Below, piece by piece: positions 56,973-64,000 of a stretch of DNA of 64,000 nucleotides. Positions within the stretch are counted from its first letter, which is position 1, and each line of letters opens with the position of its first letter. The notes under the pieces are model-generated. The model was not told the origin of the DNA. It saw nothing but the letters and a program-made list of their open reading frames with translations, and did not search any database. The stretch is taken from the NCBI RefSeq assembly GCF_017591425.1, contig NW_024466218.1:14708001-14772000 (forward strand), read 5' to 3'. The stretch is from Ochotona curzoniae. Taxonomy: Eukaryota; Chordata; Mammalia; Lagomorpha; Ochotonidae. The translations under genes and the position numbers were made by a program.

Positions 56973-57380
56973 CAGACAGTTTTATTTTAGCTATGAGTTT
57001 GGAAATGGTATATAACAGATTTTTGAGGATTCAGGTCATTTTTCCACAATGTCATCACGCTAAATCAATTTCTAATTGTATTATTATTCTCTGTGTACAG
57101 TTTTTAGTTCTGCGCTGGATGGGTGCTCTGTACTCAAGATTATCATCTTGAATGAGGATCTTATTCTATAATAGCGAGCACTCTTATTTTTACAGTGACT
57201 TTAGACAGTCTTTGAAGTATAACTGTATTCAACAAATATGTGACGTAACATAATCCCTAAGGAAGTACCAATTTAGGATGGCTGTAACAGATCCAGTAAA
57301 CCAAGGCTTCACTATGCAATATATTGCAGTCATTATAAAATAGATTTTCAAAAAATATTTTACTTTTACAGTAAAGATTT

Positions 57381-57700
57381 TTTTTAAAGATTTGTTTGGA
57401 AAGGCAGATATACAGAGAGGAGGAGAGACAGAGGGGAAGATCTTCAGTCCTATGGTTCACTCCCCAAGTGACCGCAACGGCTGGAGCTGATTCAATACAA
57501 AGCCAGGAGCCAGGAGCTCTTCCAGGTCTCCCATGAAGGTACAGAGTCCCAAGGCTTTGGGCTGTGTTCGATTGCTTTGCTGGGACACAAGCAGGGAGCT
57601 GGATGGGGAGTAGGGCTGCTGGGATTAGAACCAGTACCCGTATGGGATCCTGGCGTGTGCAAGGCAAGGACCTTAACCACTACGCTATTGCGCCGGGCCC
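57381..57700 (-). mobile_element. CSINE, minus strand, near-perfect target duplication
   Basis: Full-length antisense copy, 'tttggaaaggcagatataca' to 'ctattgcgccgggccc'. The 14-bp strings 'tacagtaaagattt' (57367-57380) and 'tacagtaatgattt' (57701-57714) flank it with one mismatch. It is younger than most copies here but has lost several CpGs compared with the youngest three. Confidence 0.95.
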
Positions 57701-57714
57701 TACAGTAATGATTT

Positions 57715-58261
57715 GATACGTGGAAAAATAACGAAAGATGTTACCTGACTAGTAAAATTTTGTTTTCTTTGACCATATTTTGCATTATTCCAGTTTGTAT
57801 TGCATCAATTATTAAGTGCTTCGACTTCCCGAAAAGTATAAAAACATTATTTCATAGAACTATGTAAGTAAGTATATAATAGATGAATTTTACATCATTA
57901 ATCAACTGATTTTTCATCAGATGTAATAATTTTTTTCAAGTAGCCTGTTCCAGTAGGAAATTCACAAACATTATTAATTGAAATAAGATTATTGAAATTT
58001 AGCATGAAACTGAGCTTAACGTTCTTTTGTAAAATAAGTCCAATTAATGTGCTATTTTATTAAGGGGTTAAGTATTATATAAGCTGAATTTTGACAGGGA
58101 ATCTAAAAAAAAAAGTTTCATTCCTTAAAAATGTCTTGTTGCTTCTTCCATGAAAATTCACTGTCTTCTATGACGTTTCTTTGGAAGGGTTAGGGTTAGG
58201 ATTATAGTCAAGTGATACCTGACTGTGTAACTAATAACTACAGTTCAAACATTTCATTTAG
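57715..58261. other. No gene seen; two telomere-like units at 58186
   Basis: AT-rich DNA. A minimal 'agggttagggttagg' lies at 58186-58200. Confidence 0.45.
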
Positions 58262-58512
58262 AGGCAGTGTTATGGCAAAACAGGCAAAGCCACAGCTTGT
58301 AACGCCATGCCTATAGGCTCCTGGCTGCCCTGCTGCCAAACTGCCTTCCTGGTAGCAAGCCTGAGCTGGTGGCAGGTGACATTTCACCCGCCTGAGCCCC
58401 TGCTCCCTCAGGTGGAGACTCGGATGCAGTTCTTGCTCGTGGGTTTTGTAATCATGTGGGGAGATGAGTAGGAGGGTGACAGTTCCCTTCTCTGTCTCTC
58501 TGACTCCGATGA
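58262..58512 (+). mobile_element. Old CSINE, plus strand, degenerate
   Basis: The order 'gcagtgttatggcaaaacag', 'ctcctggctgccctgctgcc', 'cacccgcctgagcccctgct', 'gtggggagatgagtaggagg' and 'cttctctgtctctctgactc' follows the SINE with many substitutions and gaps. Confidence 0.55.
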
Positions 58513-60861
58513 AACTAACACGAGGGGCAAAACCAAAGCTTGTACTGTCATTTTCTATTTAACATTTTACGTGTTGTCTCTATGCTCTCCCAAATCTAAT
58601 GTTCTTAAAGATTTAAGGAGTAAATGTTGGCTTATTGATCGATCCTTTTATGTATTAGCTACCAAATGTGTATTAAATAGTTCTCATACTCAAGACATGT
58701 TACTCAGATGTTAAGGAGGCAATGACACATGGAATACACATTGTTTCATAAAGATTTACTGTGAAAAAGTAAAAAAAATGCATATATGCAAGTTATTGCA
58801 TTACAGAAAAAGGTCCTACTACATGGTAAAAACAATGGTGAGCAGAATGTCATTTCAATATTGACCATGACATATAGAAGTTAAGGTAGATATTTGAGAT
58901 TTTAAAACGACACTAGTCAACCTTTTAGTTTAGATTTTTAAATCTCATTTTATTTTTACATCCAATCACCCAAAAGGGTTAAAGAAAAAATTAATATAAA
59001 ATACTTAATGGAAGTGACCTTTTTCTGAAAGGAAATAGAATAAAAATATATGTACACAAGATGCTTAAAAACTTATTTAATTGTTTCTGGATTTCCAAAA
59101 GATGATATATTTCTTCTTAATTGAAATATTCAACAGTCTAAATGCTGAATTTCTACCATGAGTTTTAAAGGGGGACAATATGAATTTACAGAAAATGTAG
59201 ATGGGATTGATATCACACAGTCGTACTTGAAGTAAAAATTGGGAAAATAATACGTTAGGACTTAATATAGAATATGAAGGCAGCGGAAGCAGAAAAGTTA
59301 GTGGCTGGGGTTATGCAGAATTATCACCGAAAGGAGAAGTAAGCTTTGGTAGATTAATAATATTTCTATATTTAGAAAAGGGAAATATACAAAGTCCTTA
59401 TTTTTATGCATCAGCCTCTACCAAAATGCCATTTTGCTTTGCTGCATATTTCTAATTTCGGAAACATTTTGCTGGTACTCAGGACAGGTTAGCCATCTGC
59501 TCTATAATTACATGATATCATCCTTCTTTCAAAATATTTCACAAAACATTGTGCATCACAGCATTGAATTAGGAAGCAGACAAGACTCAGAGTAGAAACT
59601 GAATTTCCATTTTTATGCTTCTCTTTCTATGAAGCTACAAACAAACCCTCATTACCAGGAGAGATAGATATATATTGCAATATCATGACGCTGTCTGATA
59701 AAATTTGTAACCTGCAGTCTTCCCATTGTGCTTCTTTCTTTCCTCTCTCTTTACTTATTTGGGAATGTTTCATCTAAATCATTGCTTGTTGGACAGTCCT
59801 TTGTGAATCATAATCTGCTCTGATAACACTATCAGTGAAAATGGTGCTGTCAACATTTATGTCAACGCTGAGGTTGTAATTTTTGACAGTAATGTTCTTG
59901 GGCTTGATCTAAAACTCTCCGTTCACATTGACAGAGCTGCCTGTCAGAGTCCTTTCTCCCTGACACTTCCAAGTGACTAAGGATTTGGTGGGACTGCATT
60001 GCAAGAAAAAAAATCTCATTCCAAGTTCTCTCATTAGGTCCATGGTTCATCTAAAAGAACAGCCCATGAACTAAAAGATAAATGAAAGTAGAAAAGCACT
60101 GACTTGGGTCAGAAGTACGTTACCACATAATGTTCATAAATATCTGTGGAAATAAAATACACCAGTGCTGCATTCTTCCTTAAGGCTAGATCTTGTCAAG
60201 ATTTGATGCATAAATCTGAAACCACATCAAATAACCCTGGTCTGTTATAACACACTTCTTGTTTCAAATCACACAATTATGCTAAGAAATTTTATGATGT
60301 GTATGATTAAAGTGCTTCATTTTTGAACATTTCTGTGCTATCATATTCATCACTATGCCCTGAATGTGTTGTGTCCCTTCTTTTACCCATTTTCTTTTGG
60401 TCAAATATTTCATTGTCTCTGAAATTATTGCCATTTTTCTGTAACTACTAGATTAACAAAATTTAAAGCAGTTTAAGATCACACAACACTAGAACACATT
60501 GGCAAAATTTCTCCATTCATATACTGTAAATAGGCATAAGCTTTAAGCCTTTTGAAATCTGTTTGGAACTACATCCTTAAAGAATTGAAATGTGTATATA
60601 TTACATAGAATTATGACTATCTATCTATCTATCTACCTACCTATCAATAAATCCATACTTTGGGATAAGACAAAAAAAAATAAGAGCTTTATGCTCAAAA
60701 GCACTTGTAAGAATAAGAGTTTAATTGAGTTATAAATAGTGCTCAATTAAAGGATTAATTATAACTAAATTAGTTTCAATTTTATGAACATTAAAACATG
60801 TAAAATTCTGTATTATTATATACCTCTGTGACTGCACTTCCTCACTCTTCTTTATAACAGT
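58513..60861. other. No gene seen; (CTAT)n at 60617-60645
   Basis: AT-rich DNA with no confident repeat except a short imperfect CTAT/CTAC tract at 60617-60645. The 62-codon antisense frame at 59862-60050 has no domain. Confidence 0.45.
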
Positions 60862-61085
60862 TTCTTTTATTTAGATTTTACATTTTTGTTTGAAAGACAG
60901 GTTTATAGTGAGCAGGAGGGACACAGAATGAAGGATATCCTGCACTCGCTGTTTTCATCCCTGATTGGCTGTTTCCATCTCTGATTGGCTGCAATCGTCA
61001 AAGCTGAGCAGATCCAGGGCTTGAAAGCAGGTGTAGGGTCCCCAGGGCGTGAGCCACTGTCTGCTGCTTTACTCTGGGTTGTACA
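60862..61085 (-). mobile_element. CSINE, minus strand, with internal 20-bp tandem duplication
   Basis: Antisense copy from 'gtttgaaagacaggtttata' to 'tgggttgtacaacacc', lacking its 5' tRNA-like end. Within it, two 20-bp units of 'tttNcatcNctgattggctg' (60952-60971 and 60972-60991, 18 of 20 identical) show a local duplication after insertion. Confidence 0.7.
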
Positions 61086-61154
61086 ACACCACTGAGTTTG
61101 TTCATCATATCACACTTCTGACAATTTTTAAGTGCAGGACTTCATTGTTTTTTT

Positions 61155-61268
61155 TTTCCTATTGGGTTACAAGCCTTCTGTGAGTAAGAACTGTGGCTTT
61201 TAGCGTCGTGTCTTTGAAACCCCAAACACTTGACATATGTATAAACTGGAGGATTCAAAATGAAAAAC
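61155..61268 (+). mobile_element. L2 LINE 3' end
   Basis: The order 'ttacaagccttctgtgagta', 'agaactgtggcttttagcgt', 'cgtgtctttgaaaccccaaa' and 'cacttgacatatgtataaac' is that of the terminal part of the mammalian L2 LINE. It is ancient, as expected. Confidence 0.55.
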
Positions 61269-61678
61269 AAAGTGGCTATAATTTCTTGGTAATAACAAAA
61301 GCAAAATAAGAAAATATATTTTAAATACAGCAAGATATTTAAACTGACATCTCATTAGAACATGAGTCAAGATTTAGAAAACAAGGAAAACCAAAAAATG
61401 AAGATATCAAAATTATAAGGTTTGCACACTGTTTACAGAAAATCTGTATTATTAAAAAGATATGTATAGGTATACAAATTTCTACATAAAAAGAAATGTA
61501 TCACTTAATTTCATTTTCTATGAATTTTGTGAAAATTCCTCAAGTGCATTGATTATAATTTAAATTTTATAACTTACTGCATTATAAATAAAAATTGGAA
61601 ATATTATATTCAGTGCTTAGTTGTATATTACAGTTCTCTGAATCAGATTATTTAAAAGGAGAACATTATTGTTAATAA
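61269..61678. other. No gene seen; AT-rich
   Basis: AT-rich DNA, no recognisable feature. Confidence 0.5.
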
Positions 61679-61805
61679 CCTTAAAGATTCATTCATTTAT
61701 TTGAAAAGCAGAGCCACAGAAACAAAGACAGAAAAAGGGAGAGATCCTTCACCTGCTAGTTCACGCCACAAAAAATTGCATTAGGGTAAAGCCAGGCTAA
61801 AGTAA
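61679..61805 (-). mobile_element. CSINE 3' fragment, minus strand
   Basis: 'aaagattcattcatttattt', 'gaaaagcagagccacagaaa', then 'ccttcacctgctagttcacg' and 'taaagccaggctaaag' near 61789 represent the 3' third in antisense, after which similarity stops. Confidence 0.6.
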
Positions 61806-61931
61806 AAAAAAATATATAGAAACTCAATCAAAGGCTTCCTGATAATGTGCATGGGGAAATCCCCAAAACGCACTTCAGTCATGGAATGCACAAAGGCCTT
61901 TGAATTTGCACTCACTAAATCCTTTCGTTGG

Positions 61932-62242
61932 GCAGGCATGTTGTGTCAGCTGGCTAATTCTCCAACTTAAAATGTCATATCCCATGAAAGCATTGATTCA
62001 TGTCCTGGCTGCTCTGATTCTGATTCAATGCCCTGCATGTGGCCTGGGAAAGCAGCAGAGGATGGCCCAGCACCTGTGGGATCCTGCACTTGCATAGGAA
62101 ACCCGGAGGAAGCTTTTGACTCATGGCTTCAGATTGCCTTTTGGGAAGTCAACCAGTGGATGGAAAATGTTCCTCTCTCTTTCTTCTCTGTAAATCTGCC
62201 TTTCCGATACAATAATTAAATAAATCTTTTTTAAAAAATCAA
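61932..62242 (+). mobile_element. CSINE, full length, plus strand
   Basis: From 'gggcaggcatgttgtgtcag' through 'catgtcctggctgctctgat', 'tggcctgggaaagcagcaga', 'gaaacccggaggaagctttt', 'tctgcctttccgatacaata' to 'attaaataaatctttttt'. The 5' third is diverged, the rest good. A segment is deleted between the Gly-tail region and 'gggaagtcaaccagtggatg'. Confidence 0.88.
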
Positions 62243-62244
62243 AA

Positions 62245-62500
62245 ACTATTGTTGAAAATCCACTCAAGAAATGGTTCAATAGTCACTATAGGGGACAAGA
62301 AAAAATTCAGAGACCTTCACAAAACTACATTTTTATCTCTGATTCCTATAGGTTGAAACTGAGTAGAATCCTGCAGCAGCTTCTCCACATAGATTCTGTA
62401 TTATTTAATGTAACCTATTTTAAAACAAAAACGCAGAAAACTAGCGTTAACAAACCAGAAAATATATTAGAAGCTATTTGTTCCCTCCTCTCCTGCTAGT
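62245..62500. other. No gene seen
   Basis: AT-rich spacer. Confidence 0.45.
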
Positions 62501-62504
62501 GCTA

Positions 62505-63080
62505 AATAAATTGCTTAGGTTCTATGCATAAATACCTATTGAAAGTTTATTATGTGTAAGACACTATGTTAGTTGCTCAACAAATGCTTGCTGAACTGAA
62601 GATAAATACACAGCACTTATATGTTCTAAATATAATCCACATGAAATCACTCAAGTATTTCATGTCTAGGAGTCGCACTGGGACCTTTTCCTTAGCATCG
62701 ATTGCATGGTAGATATAGTAGGTGATTGACAATATGAAGATCACAACCACAGCCCTAAAGAGCTTGTGATTTAGATTAGGAAAGAATATGTACACAAACC
62801 AGAGATTAAAATATGCACTAAACCGTATAAATTGCATATTTCTACTTTCATCAGTACAATGGTAAATGGTGACTCTAAGTGTAGGGAGAGAGTCCAGAAT
62901 AGAATGTGGCAGATATGAATGCTAATAATTACAGTTTTGGAGGGGTGCAAGGCGTTTCGAGGAAAAGACTTAAGCTTGGAAAGCACCAAAGAAATACAGG
63001 GCTCGTTAGATACTCCCCCAAAACCTGTCACCCAGAAAGGTGAAGATGAACATGGCAGCCAAGCCATGCTTCAGGTTAGA
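62505..63080. mobile_element. Possible L2-type LINE remnants
   Basis: 'acactatgttagttgctcaa' with 'caaatgcttgctgaactgaa' at 62561-62600 resembles an L2 3' end, and 'aaagagcttgtgatttagat' (62757) onwards resembles another L2 section. Pieces are discontinuous and not clearly in one orientation. Confidence 0.3.
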
Positions 63081-63173
63081 TTCAGGTTTGGGTGACAGAG
63101 AAGGTTTTCTGTGTACCAGAGCACCCAGGCAGGGTGCTGATGCTAGTGGCATTTGGAGAAGCAAGTTGGAGAC

Positions 63174-63452
63174 CTTTTTTTTTAAGATCTACATATTTTT
63201 ATCTGAAAGTCAGTGAGAGAGAGAGAGAAGGGAAAAGAGGAGGAATCTTCCTCATTCACTGTGCAGCTGGCCTCAATGGCTGGAGCTGAACTAGTTCAAA
63301 TCCTGGAGCCAGAAGCTCCTTGCAGGTTTCCAATGTAGAGGCAAGGGCCCAACCATCTAGGGCATCTTCCACTGATCTTGGCACTTGTATAAGCAGGGAA
63401 CTGGATCATAAGTTTGGATTCAAACTGGCACCCTCAGGGATGCTGGCACCGT
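63174..63452 (-). mobile_element. CSINE, minus strand
   Basis: 'taagatctacatatttttat' , a (GA)n-rich part at 63212-63228, 'tgcagctggcctcaatggct', 'gaggcaagggcccaaccatc', 'aagcagggaactggatcata' and 'cagggatgctggcacc'. It lacks the last 5' bases. It meets a plus-strand copy end to end. Confidence 0.8.
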
Positions 63453-63459
63453 AGCAGAA

Positions 63460-63635
63460 GTTCACCACGTGGGAGACCTGGAAGAAGCTCCTGCTTCCTG
63501 GCTTCGGATTGGCTCAGTTCCAGTTGTTGCAGTCGCTAGGGGAGTGAATCAGCAGATGGAAGATCTTTCTCTCTCCTCCTCCTCTCTGTATGCATGACTT
63601 TCCAATAATAAGAAGAATAATAAGAAGAAACTCAA
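63460..63635 (+). mobile_element. CSINE 3' half, plus strand
   Basis: 'ttcaccacgtgggagacctg', 'ctgcttcctggcttcggatt', 'gagtgaatcagcagatggaa', a CT run and 'gactttccaataataagaag'. The tRNA-like half is absent, as in an ordinary 5'-truncated insertion. The tail is AATAAG-like. Confidence 0.85.
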
Positions 63636-64000
63636 CAAGCTGGCAGTAGGATTCAGAGTTGAACATCATTTGTGGTGGAAAAAGAAAAGCCCTATTCTTA
63701 TAAGCCGATGAACGTAGATATAAGGTATTATAAAACACTCATCTTTGGCTCTTTTTAAAAAAAATTTTAATTTTTCTCTTTTTTTTTTTTCTCCAAGTCA
63801 AAGACATAGCATCATCAAAGGCCCAAATAGCTTGATATCTGCTGACACTTAAGACCCCCATTGTGTTCATTTTAGTAGCCAGAGTGCCAAGAAAATCCTG
63901 TGAATTGTGCTATAAGTGGATTGAAATGAGGGCAGATGAAAAACACTGAACTTGGAGAAACTGGTCAAAATTGGCATTAGGGAACATTGTTAAAGAATAG
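63636..64000. other. No gene seen (right edge)
   Basis: Unique-looking sequence with a T-rich run at 63751-63792. Confidence 0.45.

Noticed and set aside
1..64000. CRISPR arrays, operons, phage or other prokaryotic systems
   Set aside because: The sequence is mammalian; tandem repeats here are simple microsatellites without spacers, and no ribosome-binding or operon organisation exists.

Overview
This window reads as AT-rich, non-coding nuclear DNA from a placental mammal, very probably a lagomorph and most likely a pika (Ochotona) rather than a rabbit. The evidence is a dense scatter of lagomorph C-type SINEs (CSINE, tRNA-derived, about 310-340 bp, with a CT-rich 3' part and an A-rich tail) in both orientations. 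Three copies (35382-35712, 44197-44536, 55709-56053) are nearly identical to one another, and two of them sit between perfect 15-17 bp target-site duplications, so this subfamily was active recently. The pika attribution rests on remembered subfamily features and was not checked by a search.

No functional protein-coding gene, exon, tRNA, rRNA or CpG-island promoter could be supported. Long open frames are either antisense or sense translations of SINEs (for example those at 35252-35761 and 55568-56339) or short chance frames in AT-rich DNA. The region is best described as a gene desert or a long intron.

Layout: 1-6.8 kb holds several older CSINEs, a MIR fragment and a gammaretrovirus-like LTR with a primer-binding-site-like sequence. 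6.8-14.3 kb is mostly single-copy AT-rich DNA with two MER5-type hAT fragments and a minus-strand LTR cluster at 10.4-11.2 kb. 14.3-18.9 kb has CSINEs, an ancient minus-strand L1 3' end and a small mariner-like element. 19-25 kb is sparse, with a TA-rich tandem array. 25-29 kb has CSINEs and an ancient plus-strand L1. 29-35 kb is sparse with microsatellites. 35.3-37.9 kb has a young CSINE followed by a lagomorph-type L1 fragment spanning the ORF1-ORF2 junction. 38.9-44.5 kb has CSINEs, a third L1 3' end, an ERVK-like LTR and a young CSINE. 44.5-53.3 kb is sparse with one more L1 ORF1 remnant and a (TG)n tract. 53.3-64 kb is rich in CSINEs, including one young copy nested inside an older one and a hairpin-like chimera.

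I did not find a new biological system. The points most worth a second look are the nested and inverted SINE arrangements, a doublet of CRE palindromes spaced one helical turn apart (25677-25695), the microsatellite that arose inside an L1 ORF1, and the partly characterised LTRs. Boundaries of old repeats are approximate because they were placed by eye.
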